From positions 1 through 64,000 of the forward strand of contig JAEUIE010000008.1 in NCBI GenBank assembly GCA_016795155.1: a stretch of 64,000 nt of DNA, in the 5' to 3' direction. Numbering within the stretch: position 1 is the first letter of the stretch; every line of letters begins with the position of its first letter. Of the stretch, positions 8,853-18,529 are shown piece after piece. Under the pieces are notes generated by a model, which saw only the letters and a program-made list of their open reading frames with translations, was not told the origin of the DNA and did no database searches. A program made the position numbers and the translations under genes. This stretch comes from Planctomycetia bacterium. GTDB lineage: Bacteria > Planctomycetota > Planctomycetia > Gemmatales > HRBIN36.

Positions 8853-10823
8853 ATGCGGTTGTTGAGATCGTTCATGCTGCTGGCAGGGTTGGCATTGCCA
8901 ACCGCAGCCCTGATACCTGCCCTGGTGACAGCAACGGATGCAGTCGAAGACAAGAAAGATGATTTACCTGCCCCCCTGGGTACACGAATTACCGATATCA
9001 CTTTAACCGACGCAGTGACTGGCAAGCCCTGGTCACTGGCGGAACATGGTCGCGATGCCAAGGCAGTCGTGGTGCTGTTCATGGGCACCGAATGTCCGGT
9101 CAACAATGCCTATGCACCCAAGCTGGCAACTTTGCATGATAAGTACAAAAGCAAGGGTGTGGTTTTTGTCGGCATCAACAGCAATGAGCAGGATGATGTC
9201 TCAGCAGTCAAAACGCATGCTGAAACCTATAAGCTGCCTTTCCCGGTGTTGAAGGACGAGCAATTCAAGCTCGCTGAGAAATTCACCGTTCAGCGTATCC
9301 CTGAAGCCTTTGTCCTGGATGGCCAGCGTTTTGTGCGTTACCGAGGCAAGATTGACGATCAGTACACTCCCATTGCCAAACGTGAGAAGGCAACCAGCCG
9401 CGAACTGCTCGATGCACTCGATGCGGTGCTGGAAGGTAAGGAAGTCAAGAATGCAGCCACCACCCCGGCAGGCTGTCTGCTCGGTCGCAGCAAGACTCCG
9501 CTCACTGTTGCGCCCGGCGAAGCAATCACTTACACCAAGCATATTGCTCCACTGATTCAGACACATTGCCAATCGTGCCATCGCCCTGGGGAAGTAGGCC
9601 CCTTCAAGCTGATGAAGTACAAGGATGCTGCAGCCTGGGCCGATAACATCAAGGAAGTGGTAACCGATGGCCGCATGCCTCCCTGGCATGCTGATCCTAA
9701 CGTGGGTCATTTCTCCAATAGTCGCCGACTTTCCGATCAGGAAAAGAAGACACTCATCACCTGGATTGATCAGGGTTGTATTCAAGGTGATCCGAAGGAT
9801 GAACCTGCCCCTAAATCATACACCGAAGGCTGGATGATGGGTAAGCCCGATGTGGTGCTTGCCATGCCGGAACCTGTCAAGATTCCCGCATCTGCTGGAC
9901 CCTTGGGTATGCCCTATCAATACATCCAGGTAGGCGATGTCTTTAAGGAAGACACCTGGGTACAGGCAGCAGAAGCACGGCCAGGCAACCGTGAACTGGT
10001 GCACCACATCATTGCCTATATCATGCCACCCGCTGATTATCACGACCCTGAAGAGATTTCACCAGAAAAACTGGCTGAGATGCGTAAGCAGTTTGCTCAG
10101 CAGGGTGGTCAGCAACAGCAGCGAGGCAACAGCAAACGCGGTGGTCCTCCCGGCGGTTGGACGAATCTGGCTCGAGCATTTCTGCCCAACAACAATGCTC
10201 GCATGCAGCAGCGACGCCCCACGCTGGATGGCATCGGGCAAGGCATGCTGGTCGCCTATGCTCCCGGCGATCAGCCCACGGTTCTGCAGCCTGGCCAGGC
10301 CAAGCTGATTCCCAAGGGCAGCACGATTGTGTTGCAGATGCACTACACGCCTAATGGCAAAGCTGGAACCGATCGTTCCTCCATTGGCCTGATCTTTGCC
10401 AAGGAACCACCGAAACATGTGGTGCGTACTCGTGCGGTAGCCAATCCCCGTTTTGAAATCCCACCCGGTGCAGCCAACTATGAAGTGAAGGCTACAAGAG
10501 CTTTTGAGAAGGATGCAGTCATTATTTCCTTCCTGCCTCACATGCACTATCGAGGCAAATCGTTCAAATACGAACTGGTTTACCCCGATGGCAAGCGCGA
10601 AACAGTGCTCGATGTCCCCAAGTATGATTTCAACTGGCAGACTACGTATGAACTCAGCAAACCTTTGCGGGTTCCTGCCGGTGTGAAACTGGAATGCACT
10701 GCGTTCTATGATAACTCGAAAGACAATCCATTTAACCCCAATCCCCGAAGCACTGTCTACTGGGGCGAGCAAACCTGGGAAGAAATGATGATTGGGTTCC
10801 TGGATTACTATTTCGTGCAGTGA
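8853..10823 (+). CDS. Exported redoxin - cytochrome c - Cu monooxygenase-like fusion
   Basis: A 656-residue secreted redox protein. Residues 1-30 form a signal peptide. Residues ~40-200 are an AhpC/TSA-type redoxin domain; its active-site region reads MGTECPVNNAYAPKL, with a single Cys rather than a CxxC pair. A heme c-binding motif CQSCH lies at 239-243 within a small cytochrome-like domain (TKHIAPLIQTHCQSCHRPGE, later DGRMPPWHAD and the closing ITWIDQGC). The C-terminal half (~330-656) resembles the C-terminal domain of copper type II ascorbate-dependent monooxygenases, with FLPHMHYRGKSF carrying candidate metal ligands. Such three-part fusions are known in planctomycetes, but their substrate is unknown to me. 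A REPIN-like element lies directly after the stop. Confidence 0.85.
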   Translation: MRLLRSFMLLAGLALPTAALIPALVTATDAVEDKKDDLPAPLGTRITDITLTDAVTGKPWSLAEHGRDAKAVVVLFMGTECPVNNAYAPKLATLHDKYKSKGVVFVGINSNEQDDVSAVKTHAETYKLPFPVLKDEQFKLAEKFTVQRIPEAFVLDGQRFVRYRGKIDDQYTPIAKREKATSRELLDALDAVLEGKEVKNAATTPAGCLLGRSKTPLTVAPGEAITYTKHIAPLIQTHCQSCHRPGEVGPFKLMKYKDAAAWADNIKEVVTDGRMPPWHADPNVGHFSNSRRLSDQEKKTLITWIDQGCIQGDPKDEPAPKSYTEGWMMGKPDVVLAMPEPVKIPASAGPLGMPYQYIQVGDVFKEDTWVQAAEARPGNRELVHHIIAYIMPPADYHDPEEISPEKLAEMRKQFAQQGGQQQQRGNSKRGGPPGGWTNLARAFLPNNNARMQQRRPTLDGIGQGMLVAYAPGDQPTVLQPGQAKLIPKGSTIVLQMHYTPNGKAGTDRSSIGLIFAKEPPKHVVRTRAVANPRFEIPPGAANYEVKATRAFEKDAVIISFLPHMHYRGKSFKYELVYPDGKRETVLDVPKYDFNWQTTYELSKPLRVPAGVKLECTAFYDNSKDNPFNPNPRSTVYWGEQTWEEMMIGFLDYYFVQ

Positions 10824-10826
10824 TTA

Positions 10827-10977
10827 ATTGTAGTCCTCACGCTCCGTCGTGAGGACGCGGTGACAAAATGCCGTCACGATAGTCATGAACCATGCAAAGC
10901 CCATTAGTTGCTTTGCAAAAAAAAGGACGCTCAAGATTGCACATCCCGTCATCTCACGGAGTGAGATGACTACAATC
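10827..10977. repeat. REPIN-like element with inverted CTCCGT-loop hairpins
   Basis: Two related hairpins face each other at the ends of this gap. The left one is TTGTAGTC-CTCACG-CTCCGT-CGTGAG-GAC at 10828-10856. The right one, read on the other strand, is TTGTAGTC-ATCTCAC-TCC-GTGAGAT-GAC at 10948-10976. The outer TTGTAGTC/GACTACAA ends form a terminal inverted repeat, and the stems differ while staying paired. Two further small hairpins lie between (GTGAC/GTCAC near 10860 and TGCAAAG/CTTTGCA near 10893). Confidence 0.7.
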
Positions 10978-10979
10978 CA

Positions 10980-11014
10980 AAAAGAAACGCCAGCGACTGC
11001 TGGCGTTTTTTTAT
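10980..11014. terminator. Bidirectional terminator between convergent genes
   Basis: The stem ACGCCAGC paired with GCTGGCGT, loop GACT, is followed by seven T on the plus strand and preceded by an A-rich run, so it can stop transcription from both directions. It sits just before the trxB stop codon. Confidence 0.8.
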
Positions 11015-12090
11015 GTCAAGCCTTTTTCAGCCAGCCAGCGTTCGGCATCGAGTGCAGCCATGCAGCCGGTGCCGGCAGCGGTGACAGCCTGACGGTAGTA
11101 ATTATCTGCCACATCGCCAGAAGCAAAGACTCCTTCGATGCTGGTCCACGCCCGTTGCGGCTTCGTCCAGACAATGTAGCCACTCTCGTTCAGTTGCAGC
11201 TGCCCGCCGAGAAAATCTGTGTTAGGCGTATGGCCGATGGCGACAAACATGCCCTTGGCGGAAATGGTTTCATCTTTTCCACCAGTGGTACTGGCCAGCT
11301 TGACTCCCGTGACACCATCGTCTTCGTTGCCCAGCACTTCTTCGACGGCCGAGTTCCATTTGACTTCAATCTTGGGGTTGGCAAACAACCGATCCTGCAT
11401 GATTTTGCTGGCTCGTAACTTGTCGCGACGGTGCACGAGGTAGACTTTGCTGCCAAACTTGGCCAGGTGATGTGCTTCTTCACAGGCGGTGTCGCCGCCA
11501 CCCACCACAACAATCGGTTGATGACGGAAGCGGGGCAAAGCACCATCGCAGGTGGCGCAGGCGGAAACGCCCAGGTTCATAAACCTCTGTTCGCTGGGCA
11601 AGCCCAGATAATTGGCCCGGGCACCGGTCGCAACTATCACCGTGAGTGCTTCAACTGTTTTTCCTTCCAGGGTATGCAGTTTGAAGGGATGCTGGTTGAA
11701 ATCCACTTTGATAATGTCATCGGTAACGATACGGGTTTCGAAGTTAACCGCCTGCTGTCGCATGAATTCCATGAGTTCCGGGCCAACCGCGGAACGCTTG
11801 CCATGCGATGCCTTTCCACTGAATAGATGTTCGACGTTGGCAAATCGATCGGGTGGCAGGGCACTTTTGGCATAGGCAAGGAGCGTTGCAGGGTCGGCAT
11901 GAGGCCAGCTGGGGAAGTTTTCCACTTCGGTAGTCAGGTTCAGTTGACCTAGCGGCAAGGTTGACTGCAGCCTGTTCTTTTCGGTGATAGCCCCTTCGAA
12001 AACGAGTGGTTGCAGACTAGCACGGGCAGCATAGATGGCAGCAGTCCAGGCGGCAGGGCCAGAACCAATGATCACTACTTTCTCAGGCAT
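11011..12090 (-). CDS. trxB: Thioredoxin reductase
   Basis: An FAD-dependent NADPH:thioredoxin oxidoreductase. The 359-residue protein has the N-terminal FAD-binding motif [16 protein letters not shown] (~9-24), the redox-active pair CATC at 178-181, an NADP-binding [10 protein letters not shown] (~195) and the C-terminal FAD motif [19 protein letters not shown]. It is about 40 residues longer than the usual ~320; part of the excess is an insertion around residues 80-105 ([10 protein letters not shown], then [13 protein letters not shown]), where the first FAD domain normally has a short loop. The start ATG at 12090 begins [11 protein letters not shown]. It is an intracellular enzyme that supplies electrons to thioredoxins, and it stands alone between a terminator and the divergent tex gene. 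Confidence 0.95.
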   Translation of the reverse strand: MPEKVVIIGSGPAAWTAAIYAARASLQPLVFEGAITEKNRLQSTLPLGQLNLTTEVENFPSWPHADPATLLAYAKSALPPDRFANVEHLFSGKASHGKRSAVGPELMEFMRQQAVNFETRIVTDDIIKVDFNQHPFKLHTLEGKTVEALTVIVATGARANYLGLPSEQRFMNLGVSACATCDGALPRFRHQPIVVVGGGDTACEEAHHLAKFGSKVYLVHRRDKLRASKIMQDRLFANPKIEVKWNSAVEEVLGNEDDGVTGVKLASTTGGKDETISAKGMFVAIGHTPNTDFLGGQLQLNESGYIVWTKPQRAWTSIEGVFASGDVADNYYRQAVTAAGTGCMAALDAERWLAEKGLT

Positions 12091-12343
12091 GGTCAGTTCT
12101 CTCGAGAGGTAACTAGCATCTTCCTGATTCAGGTCGATTCAGGCAATGGGTGAACCTGGAAGGAAACAGGCCTGTCAGTTCAAGAAACTCGCATGAATCA
12201 CCCGTTTTCTGCTTTGACATTGTCTGTCTATGCCGTAACATCACAGTGACGTAAACCGTAACCATGATGCCTGTTCCGCTAAGCTTCCAGTATTGTTACG
12301 GAAGTTTTTCCAGGCATCCCCATTAAGACACGAGTACGCAGGC

Positions 12344-15300
12344 ATGACGACTCCTGATGCGCCCAACCACGAACCCGAGGCAGCGCACACACCTCTCTCT
12401 GCTGAATCGAATTCCCCTCCTGTTACAGAGCCTGCGCCAACAGCCGAAACGGTGTCGGCTGTGAGTGAGCCTGTTCCGGCGGTTGAAACGGCAACAGATG
12501 ATTCTACTGCATCTACAGTTGTCAAAGTTCCAGAAGTTGTGGTGCATTACGATCTTGGGCGCATTGCTCAGGATCTGCAGATTCGCAAGGTGCAGGTGGA
12601 AGCCGTCGTCCACATGCTTGACGAAGGAAACACCATTCCCTTCATCACGCGATACCGCAAGGAACGGACCGGCGGTCTGAATGAAGATGTTCTGCGTATG
12701 ATCCAGAAGCGCATTCAACAGCAGAGGTCGCTGGCAGAACGTAAGCAGACCATTCTCCGCAATATCACCACGCAAGGTAAACTGACCGACGAACTGCGCG
12801 ACGCCATTCTGCACTGCGAACATCCCAAGCGGCTTGAAGATTTATATCTGCCCTTCAAGCCCAAGAAAAAATCGCTGGCTGCTGCTGCTCGGGAAAAAGG
12901 ACTGGGCGAACTGGCTGCATCCATCTGGAATCGCGATCCCGTGGTAAATAACCTCGCGGAACTCTTGCCTACACTGGTGAATCCCGAAAAAGGCGTGAAC
13001 ACTGCGGATGATATCCTCATAGGTGTTGGACATATCCTGGCAGAGCAGATTGCAGAACTGCCTGAAGTGCGCGATCTGGGCCGACGTTTCCTGTGGGACA
13101 CCGCGCGACTCGTTTCCACCAAGAACGATAACGTTGCAGAAGGCCAGGGGCAGGAATACAAGGATTACTTTGAGTTTAGTGATAGCGTTCGCCATCTGCC
13201 CCCGCACCGCGTGCTGGCACTCAACCGGGGTGAACGGGAGAATGTGCTCAAAGTCAAGTTTGATGCTGATCTGCCCAGGCTGCTTGGGTATGTACTGGAA
13301 CGATTACCTTTGCATGAGCACCCTCATGCCGGTTTGATTCAAGGTTTTGCTGAGGATGCTGTCAATCGCCTGCTGGCTCCCAGCATTGAACGGGAAATCC
13401 GCCGCGATCTGACGGAGCGTGCCGAGGATCATGCCATCGTGGTCTTTGCCCGCAATCTACGTCGTTTATTGTTGCAGCCACCGGTGCATGGCAAACGGGT
13501 GCTGGCCATCGACCCTGCTTACCGAACCGGTTGTAAGCTGGCAGTTCTTGATGAGCAAGGCAATCTGCTGGACACTTCCACCATGTATCCTTTTGGTGGA
13601 TCAAGCCAGCCTAAATGGGAAAAGAAGAAAAAGAACAAGGAAGCCAAGGCAGAAAAAGAGGCCAAGCCTGAGGCAGTTGCTGCACCGGCAGCAGCTTCCA
13701 CGACAGAGTCGCCGGCCTCCGAAACACCAGTAGCAGTAAGCGATTCACCTTCATCGACTGAAACACCTGATGCTGCTCAGGGTTCTGAGGCTGCTCCCGT
13801 TGCTGATGCTGCAGTTGCAGAAGTAACACCTGCTGCACCGGCAGAGACGCCAGCCGCTGAACCAACACCAGAACAGACCGCCAGTCGCAAGGCAGAAGCC
13901 AAGGCCAAACTCGTTGAACTGGTCAAGCAGCATCAGTGCCAGGTGATTGCGATAGGCAACGGTACCGCCAGCCGGGAGACTGAGGAACTGGTGGCAGCTG
14001 CCATATCGGAATCATTGCCCGGCATGTCCTACATCATTGTCAACGAAGCCGGTGCCAGCCATTATTCAACCAGCCCTATTGCTCGCGAAGAATTTCCCAA
14101 CCATGATGCCACCGCACGAGGTACAGTTTCCATCGGGCGGCGTTTGCAGGATCCGTTGAGTGAACTCGTCAAAATTGATCCGCAAAACCTGGGAGTTGGT
14201 CTGTATCAACATGACATTGCAGAAAAGCGGCTGAAGGAATCGCTGGAAGGCGTAGTCGAATCATGCGTCAATTTTGTGGGTGTGAACCTTAACACGGCCA
14301 GCGCTCCGTTGTTGCGCTATGTCGCCGGGCTGAATCAACTGCGAGCACATGCCATCGTTGAATATCGAAAGGAAAAAGGGCCATTCAAATCACGTGAAGA
14401 TCTGCGGCAGGTACCTGGCATCGGGGAAGTCACTTATACTCAAGCGACTGGTTTTCTCCGCATTCCTGAATCTGCGAACCCGCTCGATAATTCCGCCGTA
14501 CATCCTGAAAGTTATGAAGCAGTTACCAAACTGCTGGGTAAGCTGGAACTGACTCCAGCGGTACTCAGTGATGGCGCTGCCCTGTTGGATTTGAAATCGA
14601 AACTGCAAGCACTGCCTGCAGAACCTACGGCGGCCGAACTGGGTATAGGTTTGCCGACGTATCATGACTTGATCGAAGCGATCGTGAAGCCAGGCCGCGA
14701 TCCGCGTGAAGAACTGCCCGCTCCCATTTTCAAGCAGGGCATTCTCCAACTGGAGGATTTGAAACCGGGAACCGAACTGAAAGGCACGGTTCAGAATGTC
14801 GTCGATTTTGGAGCATTCGTAGATGTAGGCCTCAAAGATTCTGGCCTGGTGCACATCAGCCAGCTTGCCAACAAGTTTATCAAGAGTCCGTACGATATTG
14901 TCTCAGTGGGTGATGTTGTCACCGTCTGGGTGATGTCAGTCGATATGGATCGAAAGCGTGTTTCTCTGACCATGATCGCTCCGGGTACGGAAAGAAAGCA
15001 CCCGGAACCACGACGCGGTGCTGGACCAGTTCCGGCACAGGAAGGCCAGGGGTTCCGACGTGATCACCGTGGCCCACCAGGACCTCGAAGACATCCCGGT
15101 CCCAGGCAGGAATCAGGTGAAGGTGGACAACGCACCGAAGGTGGCGAACGCCGATTCGATCAACGTAACCAGAATAGGCCTCCAGGACGCTTTAGTGGCG
15201 GCCCCGGTGGTGCTTCAGGCAGATTTGGTGGCAACCGGCGAATGCCTCCGCGACCTGCTGGCCATCAACAGGGCGGGGATGCTCCATCGACACAGCCACC

Positions 15301-15529
15301 TCATCACAAGCCTGCACCTAAGCGTAAAGACAAGCCCAAACCCAAACTGACCGAAGCTGCATTGACCGGCAAGGCGCCGCTTCGCACCTTTGGTGAACTC
15401 AAGGCACTCTTTGAGACCAAAAAGCCTCAGGATGAGCCAGCACCACAGCCCGCTGCCCAGCCTGCTGTAGAAACCAGCCAGGTAGACGCTTCCACTGTCA
15501 CACAGGATGCCGAAAACAAGTCTGAATAA
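12344..15529 (+). CDS. tex: Tex-type RNA-binding transcription accessory protein with low-complexity insert
   Basis: A Tex/YhgF family S1-domain protein, 1061 residues from the chosen start against a usual ~720-780. An in-frame TTG 51 bases upstream is possible, but the ATG at 12344 is preferred. Before the core lies an acidic Pro/Ala/Thr-rich leader of ~60 residues. The core shows the helical Tex N-terminus (GNTIPFITRYRKERTGGL), a YqgF-like domain starting at VLAIDPAYRTGCKLAVLD, the AIGNGTASRETE stretch, helix-hairpin-helix motifs (LNTASAPLLRYVAGL, later VPGIGEVTYTQATGF) and an S1 RNA-binding domain (LKGTVQNVVDFGAFVDVGL). Two additions are odd: a ~95-residue Ala/Glu/Pro-rich insert splits the YqgF domain after a Lys-rich run, and the C-terminus is an RGG-like tail of ~170 residues. 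Confidence 0.9.
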   Translation: MTTPDAPNHEPEAAHTPLSAESNSPPVTEPAPTAETVSAVSEPVPAVETATDDSTASTVVKVPEVVVHYDLGRIAQDLQIRKVQVEAVVHMLDEGNTIPFITRYRKERTGGLNEDVLRMIQKRIQQQRSLAERKQTILRNITTQGKLTDELRDAILHCEHPKRLEDLYLPFKPKKKSLAAAAREKGLGELAASIWNRDPVVNNLAELLPTLVNPEKGVNTADDILIGVGHILAEQIAELPEVRDLGRRFLWDTARLVSTKNDNVAEGQGQEYKDYFEFSDSVRHLPPHRVLALNRGERENVLKVKFDADLPRLLGYVLERLPLHEHPHAGLIQGFAEDAVNRLLAPSIEREIRRDLTERAEDHAIVVFARNLRRLLLQPPVHGKRVLAIDPAYRTGCKLAVLDEQGNLLDTSTMYPFGGSSQPKWEKKKKNKEAKAEKEAKPEAVAAPAAASTTESPASETPVAVSDSPSSTETPDAAQGSEAAPVADAAVAEVTPAAPAETPAAEPTPEQTASRKAEAKAKLVELVKQHQCQVIAIGNGTASRETEELVAAAISESLPGMSYIIVNEAGASHYSTSPIAREEFPNHDATARGTVSIGRRLQDPLSELVKIDPQNLGVGLYQHDIAEKRLKESLEGVVESCVNFVGVNLNTASAPLLRYVAGLNQLRAHAIVEYRKEKGPFKSREDLRQVPGIGEVTYTQATGFLRIPESANPLDNSAVHPESYEAVTKLLGKLELTPAVLSDGAALLDLKSKLQALPAEPTAAELGIGLPTYHDLIEAIVKPGRDPREELPAPIFKQGILQLEDLKPGTELKGTVQNVVDFGAFVDVGLKDSGLVHISQLANKFIKSPYDIVSVGDVVTVWVMSVDMDRKRVSLTMIAPGTERKHPEPRRGAGPVPAQEGQGFRRDHRGPPGPRRHPGPRQESGEGGQRTEGGERRFDQRNQNRPPGRFSGGPGGASGRFGGNRRMPPRPAGHQQGGDAPSTQPPHHKPAPKRKDKPKPKLTEAALTGKAPLRTFGELKALFETKKPQDEPAPQPAAQPAVETSQVDASTVTQDAENKSE

Positions 15530-15692
15530 GCAACATCATTGCAAGATTCGTGTATCTTGTAATCAGCAAGAAGTATCGACTATTTCATTTACTTTGCCTG
15601 TTTTGACAGGATATAATAAATTTCGTTCTAGTTGCCGCCTATGCGAGAAATGCAAGATATACTGGAGTGACTCATTCGCTTAACCGCAGGAC

Positions 15693-16460
15693 ATGGAAAT
15701 GCCCAGTTCCCCGAATATCGTCATTGATCCTCCCAAGACAGACAAGTGGGAGTCAGAAGATGAGTTTGAAGCCCGCCTGCAGCGCATTCAGTCGAAAGTG
15801 CCAACCGGCGAGGAAAAGTCCGAATCGGGTGAGCCTTCGTCAGAAGAAGTTTCCACGCTGAAATCAGAGATCAGAAAACTCAAGCAACTGGTCGACGAGG
15901 CTCGTCGTCGCGTGACGCAACTGGAAGAAGAGGCACTCAAGAAGCAGAAGCGCGACCAGGAATTGGAGCAGATGCTGGAGGAGAAATCCGACCAGGTGCG
16001 AGAACTGGAAAAGCAGGTGGAAGAGTTCAAATCGAAGCAGTCATCCGGCGTAACCGAAGAAGAACTGGTAGCACTGCATGCTGAACTGGAAAACGAACGC
16101 AAAATGCTGGAAGAAGATCGCACGGCCATGGAAGAGCAGTTCCGTCAACTGGAACTGGGTATGGCCCGTGAACGAGCTGAAATCGCCCGCGAACGCAATG
16201 AGATGACACGCTCCAAGAATGAGATGAAGCACAAGCTGGAACTGCTCGAGAAAGCAGCTCAGATCGAAGCATCGCCCTTGCGTCGCTTGCGCGATGAACT
16301 GATTGATCAAACGACGGGTCAGAATGCAGTGATGAAGCCTGGTTCGCCGAATCTGCCCGTGATGCCCAATCTCCCTGCACTGAATCGCAAGGCGCCCGAA
16401 GGTGAAAATCAATCGAAGCGAAGTGGTCTGATCAGCCGGTTTATGGGCAAGAAGGACTGA
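15693..16460 (+). CDS. Coiled-coil protein of unknown function
   Basis: A 255-residue, strongly charged protein. Residues ~50-190 are an almost unbroken Glu/Lys/Arg-rich heptad pattern (KSEIRKLKQLVDEARRRVTQL and similar, up to ELLEKAAQIE), which predicts a long coiled coil. The N-terminal 50 residues are Pro/Ser-rich and the C-terminus has a Pro-rich linker and a short basic end (SRFMGKKD). There is no signal peptide or membrane segment. The start ATG at 15693 is preceded by GCAGGA at good spacing. I do not recognise a family; a structural or scaffold role is only a guess. Confidence 0.75.
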   Translation: MEMPSSPNIVIDPPKTDKWESEDEFEARLQRIQSKVPTGEEKSESGEPSSEEVSTLKSEIRKLKQLVDEARRRVTQLEEEALKKQKRDQELEQMLEEKSDQVRELEKQVEEFKSKQSSGVTEEELVALHAELENERKMLEEDRTAMEEQFRQLELGMARERAEIARERNEMTRSKNEMKHKLELLEKAAQIEASPLRRLRDELIDQTTGQNAVMKPGSPNLPVMPNLPALNRKAPEGENQSKRSGLISRFMGKKD

Positions 16461-16600
16461 TAGCTCATACTTTGCACAATTCCCTCTCCCTCCTGAGCAA
16501 CATTACACAAGTCTGCATCCAGGTAAGGGTAGAAGTAACCTGGTCAAGAGAAACAGTTTGCGATTATTGCAGGACTTTCTCATTACAAAGGAGACCTGCG

Positions 16601-16762
16601 ATGGATCTCACAGTGTGGGCCTTTGTGTTCTCGTTAGTGATGGGAATAGACCATCCCAATTCTTCGGCGACTTGGCTCGGTTACAGCAACCGGGTGATCT
16701 TGCTGGTCGAACTCTGGGCCCATGCCCATGACAAGTCCATTCTGTGGGTAACGGATCGCTAG
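16601..16762 (+). CDS. Small hydrophobic protein, 53 residues, unknown
   Basis: A short frame starting at the ATG at 16601 with an excellent ribosome-binding site (AAAGGAG, 7 bases upstream) and stopping at 16762. The first ~17 residues are hydrophobic (MDLTVWAFVFSLVMGID) and the rest is mixed (WLGYSNRVILLVELWAHAHD). The same frame is open back to 16472, but the upstream part lacks such a site. No family is recognised. The ribosome-binding site is the main reason to call it. Confidence 0.45.
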   Translation: MDLTVWAFVFSLVMGIDHPNSSATWLGYSNRVILLVELWAHAHDKSILWVTDR

Positions 16763-16957
16763 AATTAGCGCTAGCCTGACTTGACACCAGTAGCATTAGT
16801 ATTTGGCAGCGTGATTACTTGCTTCAAGTTAATCTTGGAAACGGGGGAGGGTATGAGATTCCCTCACTCCTGAAATCCAACTCATCTTCGCGCTGCAGTC
16901 AACATCTGGTATGACAATTGTATGCTATTGCCGCTGCAAAATGAAAAGGTCATCCAG

Positions 16958-17203
16958 ATGAAATTCACTCTGAATGTATTGCCTGAAGCTGCCGAGTTAT
17001 TACCTCGCGTGCTGCAATTGAAGCTGGCCCGGCGGGCAGCGCGGAAAGTCCAGCGCATGGGCTCGACGTCAGCAACTATTATTTTCCCTGGGCCGGATGA
17101 TCTGCGTGTCGTCGTCAATTGCCTCAAAGGTACTATTTTCATCACTCGCACGCCGGAAGCACTGCGAACCATGCCTTCCAGAACGTTGAAGAAATCTGCC
17201 TGA
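16958..17203 (+). CDS. Small hypothetical protein
   Basis: An 81-residue basic protein starting at the ATG at 16958, which has AAAAGG about ten bases upstream; an in-frame ATG at 16922 is the alternative. The sequence has helical segments rich in Leu/Arg/Ala (LPRVLQLKLARRAARKVQRM) and a strand-rich middle (ATIIFPGPDDLRVVVNCLKG). There is no signal peptide or membrane span, and I recognise no family. Codon use looks like the neighbouring real genes, which together with the start site supports expression. Confidence 0.5.
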   Translation: MKFTLNVLPEAAELLPRVLQLKLARRAARKVQRMGSTSATIIFPGPDDLRVVVNCLKGTIFITRTPEALRTMPSRTLKKSA

Positions 17204-17326
17204 GCCTGATTGATGCAGGTTCGCTAGGCAAGAAATCTATTTGTTGCTAAAGTGCTCGCGCTCATCATCCGGTGCGTGATGGAATCTGTTTCCCATTCAT
17301 GCATGAGGCTTGTCGGGGAGCAGCAC

Positions 17327-18529
17327 ATGTCCATTCAGGAACTGCACTCACTTCTGTTGATATTCCTGATTGCAGTACTTTCGCCAATGATCAGCGAAAT
17401 ATTGCCTGTGATTCGTCTGCCCATCGTGGTGCTCGAAATTACCCTGGGGTTGATCATCGGGCCACAGGTGTTGGGGTGGGCGGAACCCGGCCCCACCATT
17501 GCAATACTTTCCAATTTCGGCCTGGCGTTTCTGTTCTTCGTAGCTGGCTTCGAGATTAATTTCCAAGCCATTCGAGGCAGGCCACTGATGCTGGCAGCAG
17601 TTGGCTGGATGATGTCATTTGGTATTTGCCTGCTGGTGGGCTATTCGCTGCAATGGTCGGCGATGGTGGGCTCCGGGCTGATTGTTGGTGCAGCACTCAC
17701 TACCACGGCACTGGGCACCATCATGCCAATTCTGCGTGATGCGCGAGAGTTGCCAACGCGGTTTGGGGCTTACACGGTTGCCTCTGGAGCGATGGGTGAA
17801 TTTGGCCCGATCATTTTAATAGCCCTGGTGCTCTCAGGTGGCGAAGGAGAACATGGCGGCTCCATCTGGCTGATGCTGGTATTTGTTGTCATCATCCTGG
17901 TGGCTGTATATGTTGCCATCAACTATCGGCCACCTCGGCTGATCGTATTGATGCAGGAGAAGATGCACACGAGTGCTCAGTTGCCCATGCGAATTGCCAT
18001 TCTGGTGCTGGGTAGCCTGGTGATGCTGGCTCGCGATATGGGGCTGGATTCCATTCTGGGTGCGCTGGCAGCCGGGATCGTGGTTTCCTTAGCCTCGCCT
18101 GGCGAATATGGCAAAGAGCTGATGCACAAGATTGAAGGCATGGCATTCGGATTCTTTGTGCCGATCTTCTTTGTGACAACGGGGCTGCGTTATGATCTGC
18201 ATGCGCTGCTGAATTCGAACAAGGCGCTCATGAACAAGGCGCTCATGCAGCTGCCTTTGTTTGTAATCCTGTTTCTGTTGGTTCGCGGGCTGCCAGCCTT
18301 CATCATCCGGAAAGACCTCGATCTCACTTCACGTTTTGCTCTCGCGCTATTTTCTGCAACCCAGTTACCCCTGGTGGTGGCAATTGCTGAGATCGGCGTG
18401 AAGTCGGGCAATCTACCGAACGATACCGCAGCCAGCCTGGTGGGTGCAGGGATGATGTCGGTGTTGCTCTTCCCGATGATTGCGTTGGCGCTTCGCCGCC
18501 GACAGTTGCAAAGACAGAAAACTACATAG
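17327..18529 (+). CDS. Kef-type cation:proton antiporter (CPA2), membrane domain only
   Basis: A 400-residue integral membrane protein of the CPA2/KefB-like sodium-proton or potassium-proton antiporter family. About twelve hydrophobic segments are visible. Family landmarks are LPIVVLEITLGLIIGPQVLGW in the first two segments, FLFFVAGFEINF, the TTTALGTIMPILRD stretch and the late GFFVPIFFVTTGL. No RCK/TrkA-N nucleotide-binding domain follows, so regulation, if any, would come from another subunit. The start ATG at 17327 has GGGGAG upstream and gives the expected first helix; the frame is open further back to 17252, but without a better site. Location is the inner membrane. Confidence 0.88.
   Translation: MSIQELHSLLLIFLIAVLSPMISEILPVIRLPIVVLEITLGLIIGPQVLGWAEPGPTIAILSNFGLAFLFFVAGFEINFQAIRGRPLMLAAVGWMMSFGICLLVGYSLQWSAMVGSGLIVGAALTTTALGTIMPILRDARELPTRFGAYTVASGAMGEFGPIILIALVLSGGEGEHGGSIWLMLVFVVIILVAVYVAINYRPPRLIVLMQEKMHTSAQLPMRIAILVLGSLVMLARDMGLDSILGALAAGIVVSLASPGEYGKELMHKIEGMAFGFFVPIFFVTTGLRYDLHALLNSNKALMNKALMQLPLFVILFLLVRGLPAFIIRKDLDLTSRFALALFSATQLPLVVAIAEIGVKSGNLPNDTAASLVGAGMMSVLLFPMIALALRRRQLQRQKTT

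Noticed and set aside
12293-12343. Upstream TTG start for tex
   Set aside because: It would add 17 residues with no family match; the ATG at 12344 starts the acidic leader directly. The choice is not certain.
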